The notes beneath the pieces are model-generated. The model was not told the DNA's origin. It worked only from the letters and a program-made list of their open reading frames with translations, and made no database searches. From positions 744,001 to 808,000 of the forward strand of contig JAUFSD010000015.1 of NCBI GenBank assembly GCA_033030425.1: a stretch of 64,000 nucleotides of DNA, written 5' to 3'. Positions 1 to 11,806 of this stretch are shown here, piece after piece; position 1 is the stretch's first letter, and each line of letters starts with the position of its first letter. The translations under genes were made by a program, and so were the position numbers. Origin of the DNA: Verpa conica. Its lineage: Eukaryota > Ascomycota > Pezizomycetes > Pezizales > Morchellaceae.

Positions 1-606
1 ACTGAATCGAGTACATGTAGTTATAGTTAGCCGGCGTATAGGGCCAGGCTTACTAAATATGTCGTGATGATTATAAAACATTGCGTCATTCATTCGGAGA
101 TAACCCTTGTAGGGATCATACTCCTGAACAAAGACACCGTAATATATTTTAGGTTCTCCACTTATCATTAAGAGGTTCTGTGAAGTTAGCTTTCATATCC
201 ACACCGTCGGTAGGTATCACAGGGGGTATCCAAAAGTTATTTGAATAGGCCCAAAGTTTAGAAAGCCAGCCAACATACAGGAGCTAATTTGTAAGACTCC
301 TGTTATCCCACCTGTAGTTCTATCGGTACCATATTAATAGCCCTGTATCCGAAAGTAGTCCTAGCTGTACCCACAAATAGTTATCGATTTTCCGTGTTAA
401 GTCCGCCATTCAACCATGATTTCGGCCGATAGCTGGCTGACAAATGGGGAGGGATAATGATTCCTTACTAATCTATGGAGTTGGTTCAACCAAAGATGAC
501 GCCATATTTCAGATTTATAGCATATAAAAGCTCTCTAGAGCTTCTGTTGGGGTTAATTCTACAGCGAGGAGTCAAATAACGAATCCAAGAACATATCAAA
601 AAAAAA
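1..606. other. 5' gap, promoter of the GST gene
   Basis: No gene is recognised. A TATA-like element (TATAAAAG) lies at 523-530, about 80 bp before the GST start codon, and nine consecutive A residues (598-606) abut that ATG. The rest is AT-rich sequence without coding character. Confidence 0.5.
523..530 (+). promoter_or_regulatory. TATA-like box of the GST gene
   Basis: TATAAAAG on the + strand, about 77 bp upstream of the ATG at 607, a plausible distance for a fungal core promoter with a short leader. Assigned by motif and position only. Confidence 0.4.
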
Positions 607-1424
607 ATGTCGAAAATCACATTTTATACCAACCACATTTGTCCTTATGCCCACCGTGGGCATATTGCACTTGCAGAGCTCGGACTTGATTTTGAGGAGG
701 TTTTTATCGACTTGAGTAAGCCTAGGGAACCTTGGTATCTTGAGATTAATCCCGTATGTATTTCCCCCCCGGTCCCCCAGCTATTTATTTTACGGTACTA
801 ATATTGCTGTCCGATAATCAGAGAGGTCTTGTTCCAGCAATTAAATACGGTGACAATCTCATAACCGAGTCCGCAATAATTACCCAATTCCTAGCCGACA
901 TTAAGGAGTCCCACCTACTCCCCGCGTCAGGATCGGTTGAAGGCGCGCTGGCTAGAGCACGTATTAACTTTTTTGTCGATACTTTCTCTAACAAGATCGT
1001 GACACCATTCTATGCCGCCCTCCGTGCGGCCGATGACGAGGAGAAGACCACAAAGGCGAACCAGCTTTTGGATGCGATTGAGAAGGAGATTAATCCACTC
1101 CTTGCCGATGCGGCGCCATTTTTCGGCGGGAGTAAGGAGCTGACACTTGCAGAGGTGAGTCTATAGTGACTGGAGAGCTAGGATATCGAGTGCTAATTTC
1201 TATGTGTACGATAGGTTAACACTGCGTCATTTGTTCTTCGTATCCATAAGTGGGCAGAGCCGGGGACGGGGCTTTTACCGGATTTTGTGGGGGAGAGGTT
1301 AAAGGCGAACAAAGTATGGGATCATTGGGCGCAAGCAGTTCTTGCGAAGGAGAATGTTACGAGTATTTGGGAGGATGCCTTTACTGAAACATCAAAGCAG
1401 AGGTTTTCACAGCCTAAGAAATAG
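607..1424 (+). CDS. Glutathione S-transferase, omega-like (cysteine active site)
   Basis: Three exons: 607..753, 822..1154, 1215..1424, giving 229 residues. The N-terminal thioredoxin-like domain (about 1-80) carries CPYA at residues 12-15, which places a cysteine where omega-type GSTs have their catalytic Cys. The motif GLVPA and the ITESAII segment form the glutathione site. The rest is the helical C-terminal domain, ending LPDFVGERLKA...KVWDHW as in cytosolic fungal GSTs. Such enzymes conjugate or reduce glutathione adducts in the cytosol, in detoxification and redox repair; the substrate is unknown. Both introns start GTATGT or GTGAGT and end CAG or TAG, and frame is kept. The ATG follows a run of nine A residues. 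Fold and family are clear; the omega-class assignment rests on CPYA alone. Confidence 0.88.
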
Positions 1425-2495
1425 ATGTTGCATTTGTAGTATGGCTTTTTGTAGCTTAATGGGGTTTCTTGGCTATTCAAGAGAATATATCTTGTTGTTC
1501 TTGGCGCTTGACAAGATTACCCGGCCATGCACATACCTAAGCTAGGACAGTATCCCATATGCTAGTAAAGCTACCTCTTTCCCGATACATCAAACTCCAG
1601 GACTACAGTATACAGACAATTATCGTGAGGTTTCGGTACTCGAATTCAACCCGAACCCCTAGAGTCGTGAGTGGCGGAGTTCTAACTGACGGAGTGTAGT
1701 CTTTGTTTGGCAGAACAAGTACTGACAAGGTGATGGTAACTCACGGGGGCTGAACATTGAGGTCAGCCACTATACGGTAAAAGTTCCAGCCTCAGATAGG
1801 AAATTATGCCAAGCGACTTTGCGGTATAATTAGCCGTAGCAGAACTAGAACTGGTTCCAGTGTCCGTATCAGGCGTGGAACCACATAAAACGGTGTGTTG
1901 GATCAGAGTGATACCGTATTATCTGGCGAGATTCATTTCTACACTTTAGAGAAAAGTCTAGAAGTGTTTTTTGCCACTCACTAAACTGGGGGGTGACTTT
2001 CTTTCTCAATGGAGGATAGTAACTGCCTTTCTTGCCACTTCTTATCTAACCTCAAAGTGTAAAAACGGGTTTCGCCAGTTAAGACGGTACCGAGTACATA
2101 GGACCTGAAGATCGAGTGATGAGAGACGCATGAGGTAGAACAATCTCTAATTGAATTTCTCCAATTACTGTAATTATAGCCTCCTGTTTAAAGTAGATCC
2201 GATAACCCCTTGCATATCCAATGGAGTGCTTGTGTTGGGTAAGGGTTGATACACCCCGGATATCCGACTTTCTCCCCGGGGAAGCGGCTCTTTTGGTGAT
2301 CGACGTGCCTTGCTTTTTGAGACTCTTGGCACGCTTTCTCAACACTCTCCCCCTCGCCATAACACAGTCCACAAAGAGATTCCATCTCGTATTTTCTACC
2401 CCAGGGAATCTACTATATTAATTCCATCAAGATATCATACAATCATCCTAAATATAGATATAAATTTACTCTAGCAAAAGTCCTCAACACATCAT
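1425..2495. other. Intergenic gap, GST to TAM41
   Basis: Holds the GST 3' region and the TAM41 promoter. Short open frames near 2080-2420 on both strands show no recognisable domain and no splice-compatible extension. I see no gene here. Confidence 0.5.
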
Positions 2496-4000
2496 ATGGC
2501 ATCGCGTTTCTCAGTGGGTCTCTTCCCTGATGACTCCCTCCAAAACCCCATCTAATTCACTATCTATTGACACATTAGAAGCTCTTCCTACATGCTCGCC
2601 CATCACACCCTTCATATAGACGCCCCATCCTCGCTGCCTTTAAATCACGACAATGTCTTCAGCATCTCCGAACCTTCACTTCCACCCCCGTCCATCTCGA
2701 AGATAAACCATCTCCATCCAAGGTCCCTCCTCCTCCGGCTGACTTCGACGAACCAAACCTCTCTACCAACCCCTCTACCCTCTCAAAGAACTTTGGCACA
2801 AACCAACACATGCCCATAGCCGATGAACTTCAAGAATATCTCCGCTCCCTCCTGTGGCAGTTTCGAGCACCGGTGCGGTACGCATTTGCATACGGCTCTG
2901 GTGTGTTCTCGCAGGGTGCAGCTGCCTCCCATGCATCCGGCAAAAAGCCAATGGTGGATCTCATGTTTGGTGTTACCTATACTCAGCACTGGCATAGTCT
3001 GAACCTGGGGCAGCATAGGGACCATTATTCGTTTCTAGGAGCATTGGGGAGCGGCGCGGTTAGCTATGTTCAGGATAATATGGGTGCTGGAGTCTATTTT
3101 AATCCATATGTTGAAATAAATGGAACGGTAAGTTTGCATGACACTCTTTCTCCCCCTATTTTATTAGCACAGAATCGATAAACTGACCCCTTATTCTAAT
3201 AGCTAGTTAAATATGGTGTAACCAATATAACCACTTTGACTCGCGACCTTACGACCTGGGATACTCTCTACCTCGCCGGGCGCCTCCAAAAGCCTGTTAA
3301 AATCCTCCGCGATGATCCTCGTATCCGGTTATCGAATCAGTCAAACCTTATCTCTGCTACCCGTGTTGCCCTCCTCATATTACCTGAGCGCTTCACAGAG
3401 TACGAGCTCTACTCTACTATTGCAGGGATCTCATATATGGGGGATCCCCGAATGAGTGTCGGCGCGGAGAACCCAAATAAGGTTGGTAATATTGTGGATA
3501 ATCAATTGAGCCACTTTAGAAGGTTGTATGGCGCGGTGTTGGAACAACTCCCAAATGTAAGCTGGGCGAAAGGGGGTGGGGGATTATGGGATGAGGCCGC
3601 GCAAGAGACATGGTTGATACAGGATATGGATCCTTCTAAACGAGCAAACATGGTGCGGCGGCTCCCTACTAGCTTCAGAGAGAAGTTGTACTTCCAATAT
3701 CAGCGCAAATTTGCGATCCCGACACTCGAGTTCGAAAAGATGGTCAATTTATCTGAGGATGATGAGCGTCTTGCCGTGAAGCAGGGCGGAGAATTCGAGA
3801 AGAGAGTTATAGATGGAGGGGCAGAGGAAATGGCGGAGAAGGTAAGGGGGGTAATAAAGAGTACGATTGGGTGGTCGAGTACTGCACAGAGCGCCAAGGG
3901 CGTGCTGACAGCGGGGCCGGGGAGAAGCTTGAGGTATTTAACTGAGAAGATTGGGAAGTGGAGAAGGGCGGTTGGAGGGAAGAAGGAGGAGGGGGAATAA
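2496..4000 (+). CDS. TAM41: Mitochondrial phosphatidate cytidylyltransferase Tam41
   Basis: Exons 2496..2513, 2579..3127, 3203..4000 give 454 residues. Tam41 makes CDP-diacylglycerol from phosphatidate and CTP on the matrix side of the inner membrane, the first step toward cardiolipin. The nucleotidyltransferase signature is visible: FAYGSGVFSQG at about 109-119, then an acidic PMVDLMFGV with Asp133. The C-terminal half (DPRMSVGAENPNKVGNIV) is typical of the family. Residues 1-60 are rich in Arg, Ser and Leu with few acids, fitting a matrix presequence. The frame is open from 2579 to 2810 without an ATG, so the start was placed in an 18-nt upstream exon (ATG 2496). It is joined by a 65-bp intron with GTGGGT donor, CTAAT branch site and TTAG acceptor. 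The downstream exons are certain; the tiny first exon is inferred. Confidence 0.9.
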
Positions 4001-5413
4001 GTACACTGTAAACTTTATAGGGTGGGGTTATATCCTCTCTTTTTTTTGTTCCTTTTGTCCACTGTGCTACTATCTTTTTGTTTGTTTATATTGCTCACCC
4101 TTGCCAGTATATTTTTCTCTCTTTCTGTTTCCTCATACAAAGTACCTGTCTTCCTTTGAGATCACAGAGTGAGTCCTCATAGCAGAGTATCGGATACAGG
4201 CGTTGTCGTTTTTCTAGATCGTTGTTTAGAGTAAAAACCTTTCTTTTATAAATAAAAAACTTAGGTAAGAGGTAGTGAGAATAAAGAAATTTACCATAGC
4301 TCGGAATAGTGTAGTATGATGTAATGTTTAGCCTGGAGCTATGCTTCAGGTGCTTGACCCTAACTTTACCTACCAGCGCCACTCCTACCTTACTAGTGAG
4401 TGGGCTTTTTTTTTTTTTAAGTCAAATCATTATTGATTTCTGGGTAGTAAATGTGGCATGCAGTTATAAACTATGGCCTGAAAACACCCATCCCCATCAA
4501 ACAAAAGAAAAAGGCCAAAGAAAAAGTGTCCCCCTGAGTAAATCAACACTATTATAGTGACTATGGTCTGTCACCAACCACACATCCCCTTCCAGAGCAG
4601 ATGATAGCATTGCACCCAATATACATGGCCAAAAGGCCAGAAAAATAAATAGAGCTGAAATCCCTTGCCCCAAAGGGGGTGCCGAGGCGATAACCAGTCG
4701 CAGCAGCGAATGTCTCTCGTTTTCAGAGACCCGAACCGTGGGATGAGGGGCCTGGGGGGGCCTAGAGAGGCCTTGGAGGACCCAGGTAGGGGCCAGCACT
4801 AGTGAGTAGGCTTAGCTTTTCATCTTATATATATAGGCCAATGATAATTAAAATATTCTTTGAGTCCTATTCATTAGCATAGTCTACACGATGAACCTAC
4901 CCATCATAGTGGCTAAAGGTCGTAATCCTAATATTTCGCGAATCAGCCTTCTTTTAACCTTCAAAATAAATATGTACCTTCTACTCCTAAGCTCTTCGTT
5001 TCTATAATCTATAAATCTCCCATAGTCGTAGAAACTCTCTACTCTGATAGGCGCTGAGAAGCGACAGAATGATGATGATGATGATTATTCATAAGTACGA
5101 GAAGCGACAGAAGTGGTAGCCCAGGTTTACTCTCATGCCTAGGGATCAGTGATATTATATGGCGACATCAAATCCCTAGTCATACATATATGTATGCAAT
5201 AGCAATTGTCTGTCATATTAATGCTGTGTTACTGGAAAAACTTCCTTAACCTGTGCGTGAAACCAAACCTAAGTATTATACATGGGAGAAACGCCAAAGA
5301 TAATCGTCTAGGAATCTCTTGGACCCTGGTTCGCCTTATTAACTACATTACAGCAAGTGTCATCTAGTGCTTTTCTGGCATGGGCAGATGGTTTTCGATC
5401 ATTCATTCAAAAA
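4001..5413. other. Intergenic gap downstream of TAM41
   Basis: No gene recognised. It contains a short (ATG)n run at 5069-5085 and a 14-bp direct repeat GAGAAGCGACAGAA at 5056-5069 and 5099-5112. The region 4560-4800 is richer in GC but has no domain-like frame. Confidence 0.45.
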
Positions 5414-5707
5414 TCACCTTCCAGTTGTTCCGAACCATTCCCATTCTTCTTCACGTTTCTTTTTTTTCATATCTTCGATACTTAGTCCTAAGCCAAGAGC
5501 TGGCTGAGGGCGTAAACACACCAGATTAGGTAGACTGGGTTTCAACAGTGGAACCACCTCCACCGTATGGGGGTGATCTCGATATTCAATAACAAAAAAC
5601 CCAACCCAGGCCGACATAACAAAAACGAAGACAACAAGCAACGCTTTCAAAAAGCCAAAACCAACAGAATTCTTTCTAGGTATAGGTATGATACGCCTAT
5701 TAGACAC
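5414..5707 (-). CDS. Possible small single-pass membrane protein
   Basis: A 97-codon frame opening with ATG and ending TGA on the minus strand, 74 bp beyond the IST1 stop codon. It has a basic N-terminus, one strongly hydrophobic segment (about residues 18-43, ending FFVIEY) and a charged Lys/Glu-rich C-terminus. No family is recognised. The short gap to IST1 leaves little room for its own promoter, so this may instead be IST1 3' untranslated sequence. Confidence 0.25.
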   Translation of the reverse strand: MSNRRIIPIPRKNSVGFGFLKALLVVFVFVMSAWVGFFVIEYRDHPHTVEVVPLLKPSLPNLVCLRPQPALGLGLSIEDMKKKKREEEWEWFGTTGR

Positions 5708-5781
5708 AGACTTAGGTCTTTAAATAAACACAAAAACCGAATTAGCCCTTATCCTTCCTACTCCGGGAACCCCGCACCTGT

Positions 5782-6742
5782 CTATAACCTTTTTAACGCG
5801 GCAAACCTCGCTGCCAAATCATCATCATCAAGTGGATTTGCCTTCTTTGCCGGTTGTTGTACAACCTTCTTCATCACTGGTGGCTGTCGGAGTGTCGGGG
5901 GATCTGGGAGTTTGATGGTTGGGTGTAAATTCTCTGTACTCGGTGATGGTGGTGCTACATTAACTGGTGCCCTCATATTCTTCGGAGGTGTCGCTTGGGC
6001 TAGCTCTGCTGCGGTAGGATTGTTGAGGATTGCCTCTCCTGTGCTTGGTTCATCGTCGTCGTCCATGGGAGGTGGTGTTGATGGTGGAGTTTGATGCCAT
6101 GCGATTCCGTATGTTCGGGCGATTTCTTTGAGGTAGAGGGTAACGAGGATATCTGAGGGTGGTTCAACGCGGAGCTTTTTAAGGACCCGCTCACCGACCT
6201 TGCCGTCGGTATTCTCGATGGCAGAGAGCGCAAACTCTTTACCATATTTTTCGACAAGAAGTTGACGAACTTGCTGGAGTTCCTTTATTTCGGTGCGGGG
6301 GGCAGCGTAGATAATACTCTTGATTGCTTCTTCTAGACCGGGGTCACACTCTCTGTTTAGTGGTATTAGAACTTTTCTTAGAGGGTATCAGCTGGATCAA
6401 ATGGTGGCGTACTTCGCTTCCATGAGCTGTACTCGAGCCAGCAATAACTCGCAGTAAAGCTCGAGAATCTCCATAAGCTCGACGGAGATGTCTTGGCGGA
6501 TAATATTCTCGACGCGGATCCGGGCCGATTCCTCTTTGCCTTGTTCGAGGAGCTGGGCCATTTGACGTCTGTTGACCTTTGCAAGGGCTGTTTCCCGCTG
6601 CTGAACCATCCTGAGACGGGAAACAGAGAGCTTTAGAGCTACCTTGAGCTTTGTCTGGAGGATGTTAGCAGGCTGCTTTTTGTGCTAGCCAGCAGGGGAC
6701 GAAAAGGGGGAAAATTACAATGACGGTTGAAGGAGGAGCCAT
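5782..6742 (-). CDS. IST1: IST1-like regulator of Vps4 / ESCRT-III
   Basis: Minus-strand exons 6742..6719, 6654..6413, 6352..5782, 278 residues. IST1 is an ESCRT-III-like helical protein that binds Vps4 and Did2 at endosomes and modulates multivesicular-body sorting. The family core is intact: LKVALKLSVSRLRMVQQ near residue 10, a charged helix with RIRVENIIR, ILELYCELLLAR, then ECDPGLEEAI and the block YAAPRTEIKEL...LVEKYGKEF...VEPPS. The C-terminal third is Pro-rich and ends in a short acidic and hydrophobic tail (DDDDLAARFAALKRL) like a MIT-interacting motif. Intron 1 donor could be GTAATT (chosen) or the weaker GTCATT eight codons into the protein; the choice changes only two residues. Intron 2 joins AA|A to restore ...MEAK-ECDPG. 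Confidence 0.92.
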
Positions 6743-8049
6743 GATTGAGGAGGTGTGATGAAGCTGGTAAGATGTAGTTGTAGAAAATATCGTAGATAGA
6801 TCGTCAAGTAGAGATGTGTGTTTAGAGATGAGCAGGCTGTGTTGTTGATGAGATGTTCCCCGCCAGTCCACTCTAGGCTCCCCGCGATGACGACGGCGCC
6901 AAGCGTCTGGGATTCACGTGCCTGGGAGTATAGTACAGTATATTATATTATAGTATAGTACAGTACAGCACAGTACAATACCAGTACTGTACCAGCACCC
7001 AGAGTTTTGTTCCCTGTAGAGGGTGCTACCAGGGATAACGGGTGTTTTTATATGTACATATGTACTATACAACGCGCATGGAGCAAGGCACGTTAACCGC
7101 CCCTACCCAAGAATGCCTGCGCCAAGACCTAAAGCTTAACTGTCTCAAGTTTTTTTAATGCAACAATAACACATCACAAAACTCATTTTGAGCCCCCACC
7201 ACCCGGTTTTATCAAACAGAGTGGTAGCTAATGTTCAGATTAGCGCGATGTTGGACCGTACAAAGGTGAAAAAGCAGTGGGACGCGTTGAAGGTGGAATT
7301 GACGAGAGGTATGCTGGATGATGTCGGTTGGGTTGGTCGCGTGGGACTGATTAGATTCAATTGGTGGTGCAGATAGACTACCGAGAAGGGTGTTCAAGTG
7401 TGTTCTCGCGACTACCTTGACTGGTATTTTCTACTGGATTCCTGTGTTTATAAGTTGGGAGGGGAGGGGGGTGAGAGAAAGGGGGTGTGAGGTGGTGTGA
7501 GTGAGTGAGCTATGGGCTAAGGTCAGTGCTAACATCATATAAAATAGTTATAATTGCGCTTCTACCAAATATTCGCCGTATGTTTTTTTTTTACCTAATT
7601 TCGTAGCTTTTATATCCCGAATTTGGTCATCCTACTCCGCTCTTCATCTATTGCGCGTTGGACTAGACACTCGTTGCTGATAGAGTAGTTGGGAAGATGT
7701 ATACGGCGCTGCTGTGTATTTGGGATCTATTACAACTGTGTTTGTGTCCTGGCCCCCGCATTCATTTGCATTTTGCTCTCTAGGATCTATTTAGCTAACG
7801 GTATTGGTGCTTATACAGCTTTGGTACACCTCCCATCTTCTAACAATTGGACAACTTTTAACAGTCCACAGGACACCCTGGCCGCCGACTTGGCTCCATG
7901 GTTGAGGGTATATATCCCTCCCTTTGACAGTTTAATCGCTAAAAAACAGTCTACTATGTGGGTACTAGCTTCAATCAAGCATCCACACCGGAGAGTGGTG
8001 TATCCACATGGTAGACTTTCTTTATAGCTATTGTAGCAAGTGAGTTTAG
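6743..8049. other. Divergent gap between IST1 and the ArAE/FUSC gene
   Basis: Should contain the IST1 promoter and the missing 5' exons of the ArAE gene. Apart from a GTAC-rich simple repeat at 6915-6990, nothing was recognised. Several open frames between 7200 and 8030 resemble no transporter N-terminus. Confidence 0.4.
6915..6990. repeat. AT-rich TAGTACAG-type simple repeat
   Basis: Imperfect alternation of GTAC, TATAG and CAGTAC units, self-complementary over much of its length. It lies 170-250 bp upstream of the IST1 start codon. Confidence 0.5.
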
Positions 8050-11000
8050 TTAACAACTACCTTAGCCTTAATACTCGCTGCAATTGGGGCTTGTATAGGA
8101 ATAATCTGGGCCTCATTAGCAACCTACCTCGGCTCCCTCGTCCACGAATCTAACCAAACGGCAATGATGGGGATCCGCGCGACCTTTGTAGTAATTGCCT
8201 TATTCGTCCACGGCTACGTTCGGAGTTCCACACCTAGGCTATACCTCCTCGTATTACTCATGATTATCCCAGTACTTATTGGGCTTGTACATATCCCCTC
8301 TTCACAGCCCGGGCCTTTGGAGTATAGGCAGAAGCTAATCTATACCTGAGCATAGACCTCCCCTCTCTTTGAACTAACCGCAATGTTCCCTAAGCAATTC
8401 CTCTATCCTATTCTCACTGCTGTGGCCATCGTACTCCTCATCAACGTCGCAATATTCCCTGAATACGGATCCACACATCTCGGCCTCACCACCATCGAAA
8501 CCCTCCAATCAGCCCTCAAAGTACAAAAAGATGCAAACGCACTCTTCGTCGCCTATGCCTCCTCATTAAATCACTCCGCTCATGCAAAAAATAAAATCAA
8601 CACTGATGCCGAAAATGATAAGCTCCTCCGTGAACTCACGGCGTCAAAATCAGAGTTGAGGAAAAAGGTAGCGGGGTGTAAATTGGCGCTCACAGAGTGT
8701 AGTTTCGAGCTAGCATTCTCAGTTCTGGCACCGTGGGAGCTGAAGCCAATTGCGAGTAAGGGGATTAAGAGGTTAGTCTCCAACACGGTGAGCTTAGTGG
8801 GGGCTTGCGAGAGCGAGTATGCGCTCCTTGGGCGGCCCTCAGCAGTTAAAGAGGAGTCGGGGAAGGGGAAGGGGAAGGCTGAGAACCCAAGTGAAGAAGT
8901 GGATATAAAAATGCTACGACCTAAGCGGGAGATTGAATCTGGGGATGAACGACTCCTGCGGTATTTACTGCGACGGTAAGTCTTCCGAGTGATAGGTGGT
9001 GAGTGTATACCGAGTGACTAACTATGATGCAGGGTAGAGCAACCACTAAATGGACTACAAGCAGTAATTGAACGTTCAATAGATATAGTCAATACTTGTG
9101 TGGCCTATACCTACGATGTTCCAACTCTCCCATCACTGAAACAGGGCACCGGTACACCACGTTGTCCCCGTGGTGTGCAGCTCGAGGAACTCGATATCTA
9201 TATTGACGACCTCTCGACAGCGATCGAGACGTTTAGCCAGCTCACTACAGACGCTCTTGAAGGTGCGGCTGTACTGAAAGAGCTTACTCACACAGACCCG
9301 GACGCAGATGGAGAGATTGATGTCATGCCGAGAGACGAAGTGTTTTTAATATCGTCGTTTATGCTAAACCTACGTCAGGCAGCGAGTCATACATTAGAGA
9401 TGTTGGTGTGTAGCCGGGAGTTAGTGGAAAAGCGTAGTGAGAGGAAGGAGCGGAGACAGCTCTGGTTCCCAAAGATCAAGATGCGGAAATGGCTGTTCTC
9501 GGGAAGAGAGGAGCCAGAGAGCATGCCAGCTATTACCCGTACAGCCTTCCTGACCGAAGATGGCGGAGTAGGAGGTGATGGAGACGAATCTGATTATAGC
9601 TCGAGCCGAGAAACGCTAACACGGGAGAGAAAACGTCGGGAGAGAAAGCAAAAGACATCCCGGGAGAAGTTTGCGGATTTGTTAGAGTGGGTGGGTAGCA
9701 GTGAGGACGTCCTCTATGCTTTCAAGCTTACGCTCGGCGTCATGATTTGCTGCTGGCCAGCTTTTGTGTCTGATTGGACGATGTGGTTCTACCATAGTCG
9801 TGGTGTCTGGGTGGGGTTGATCTTCATCTTGGTGTTTGAGAATGCAGTTGGGCCAACAATTTGGATTTTTGCGCTTAGAACTATTGGGACCGTGATTGGG
9901 AGCACGTGGGGGTTTGCGGCGTATAAGGCACGGGATGGGAATGAGATTGTGATTGCAGTTATGATTATGGTAGGAACGATTCCGAGTTATTATGTGCAGT
10001 TAGGGACGAAATATATGAAGGCTGGTATGGTTTGTACAATTAGTATGTGTGTGGTGGCACTTAGTACGCACTTACAGACTGTGCCTGGGAGCTCAGAGGA
10101 GAACTTTTCTAAACGGACGGTTACTATGTTGATTGGTGAGTGGAATACCCTTGGTAAGTGGTGGGATGATACTGATGAGGGTATAGGTGGGTGTGTGGCA
10201 ACGCTTGTGCAGATGGTTATTCTCCCTGCGAAGGCTAGAGTTAGGCTGAAGGAGTCTCTAGCATCGGCGATTGTACAGATTAACAGGATGGAGTCTTGTA
10301 TTGCTTATGGGGTTGACGAGACGAAAAACATAACCAGTTCGCCACGAGTATTTAGGAAATTTGCAAAGGCAAGTAAAAAGGCTGAGGCTGCACTAGCGAG
10401 CGCAGAGACTTTCTTGACCTATACGAAGCAAGAGCCACGGTTGAAGGGTAGCTTTGAAATGCAGGAAGTCGTTTATAAAGAGGTACCTTTTCGTCGTCTA
10501 CAGTCTAGTGAGTCGTGCTAACTATAGACCCCGAAGGTCATATTCGTCCTACGACAGATTGTAGATCGTATGGAAAATATGGTACAAATGCGAAAAGCCT
10601 ATGGCTCCGCTATTCTTGAACAATACAACGCCCGCGTCTACAGCTACCGCCGCAATGTCGCCGCCTCAATAACACTGATGCTCTTCGCCTGCCACGAAGC
10701 CCTGACCACAAAACTCCCATTACCGCAATTCCTCCCCTCGGCACGAATAGCCCATCTTCGTATGGTCGTCCGAGTTCGTCAAATCCTTATGGAAGAAGAA
10801 GAAGCGCAATCTCGTGAAAACGGGGTTCATTCAGCAACCTTAACGAGGCGGCGTGCATTGCGATTGAAGTTCCTTTCATGGAATGCAGCGACGGCTGCAC
10901 TAGAAGAGTGTATAGAATATGTTGAGGAGCTCGTAGATCTCCTCAAGATGCTTGTTGGGGCGAATGAGTTTAGATCGGGACTCTTAGGCAGACCGACATA

Positions 11001-11271
11001 TAGAGAGTACGTACAGAAGATCAGACAGATACGTAGTGCGGATACAGAGGCAGAGGCAGATAAGGATGGGGATTTCAGGACCGTGACGACGGGTAATTCG
11101 CTGGGGAGGTTGACGAGTAGGATAATAGGGAGCGTGAGAGAGGAGGGGGGTACGGAGGTCGAAGATATTCCAAATCCGTTGCAGAGGATGCAGAGTAGGA
11201 AGGCAGCGGCGACGAATTTAGGGAGGGTTAGGAGCGATGTTGTTGGTGGGCATAGGTTGAAGGAGGAGTAG
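8050..11271 (+). CDS. ArAE/FUSC-type integral membrane protein (5' end unresolved)
   Basis: Exons 8050..8286, 8395..8975, 9033..10135, 10187..10482, 10528..11271 give 986 residues, lacking the N-terminus. The order matches the large fungal aromatic acid exporter-like family: an N-terminal membrane block (TLALILAAIGACIGIIWASL), a soluble helical segment, a central FUSC-like membrane block (LIFILVFENAVGPTIWIFALRTIG), and a C-terminal block with ALTTKLPLPQFLPSARIAHL. The transport substrate is unknown. The exon at 8050 opens behind a TTTAG acceptor with a stop just upstream, so at least one earlier exon (roughly 60-80 residues and the first membrane helices) is missing from this model. The intron at 10136-10186 is 51 bp, in frame and stop-free, but removing it restores the conserved MLIGGCVATLVQ. 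The intron at 8287-8394 (GTACAT...CCTAAG) removes two stops and is the weakest junction. Confidence 0.8.
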
Positions 11272-11806
11272 GAGGAGTAAGAGTGTTTCTTAGGAGTATT
11301 TATATCTTGCGTGTAATTTATGGGCATACGGAAAGGGTAGGCGTTAGATAGACAATGTATTCTTTTCTTTTTTTGTTTCTTAGTATTTAGAGTAGTAAAT
11401 TAGATTATTTACAAGTGGAGCCTAGTAACTCTTGGTAATACCAGTGCTATATTATAGTAGATCTCAAACAGCTTTATTATTTCTATAATTTATTCAAGCC
11501 TATACCTCGACCAATGATATATATCTCATACGTGGCCCTAAGCTACAAAATTCTCCCTATCGACCTCACCTAGAACTATGCGTAAGGCCTAGACCTTATA
11601 CCTAAGAAATTCCGGATGAAGCCTAATATTCCTCAACCAAGTTTTCTTAGAGAAACTACTACATTTTACGGAGACTTAGAATATACATATGTGGAGGAAA
11701 CCAACAGAAACGTAGACGACAGACAACCCTCCACTTGCTCCTAGATCCTAGAAAATTTTCTCTTCCTCTTCCTCTTCCTTAACTACCACAAATCTACCCT
11801 TATTTC
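11272..11806. other. Convergent gap
   Basis: The 3' regions of the ArAE gene (+) and the F-box gene (-) meet here. AT-rich; no feature recognised. Confidence 0.5.

Noticed and set aside
2079..2421. Overlapping frames on both strands upstream of TAM41, one with ALLVIDV like isochorismatases
   Set aside because: No further isochorismatase motifs, and no extension by plausible splicing.
4620..4680. GGCCTTTTGGCC on the minus strand, resembling the 5' end of U2 snRNA
   Set aside because: The bases after it do not match the highly conserved branch-recognition region of U2, and the rest is unstructured; a chance palindrome.
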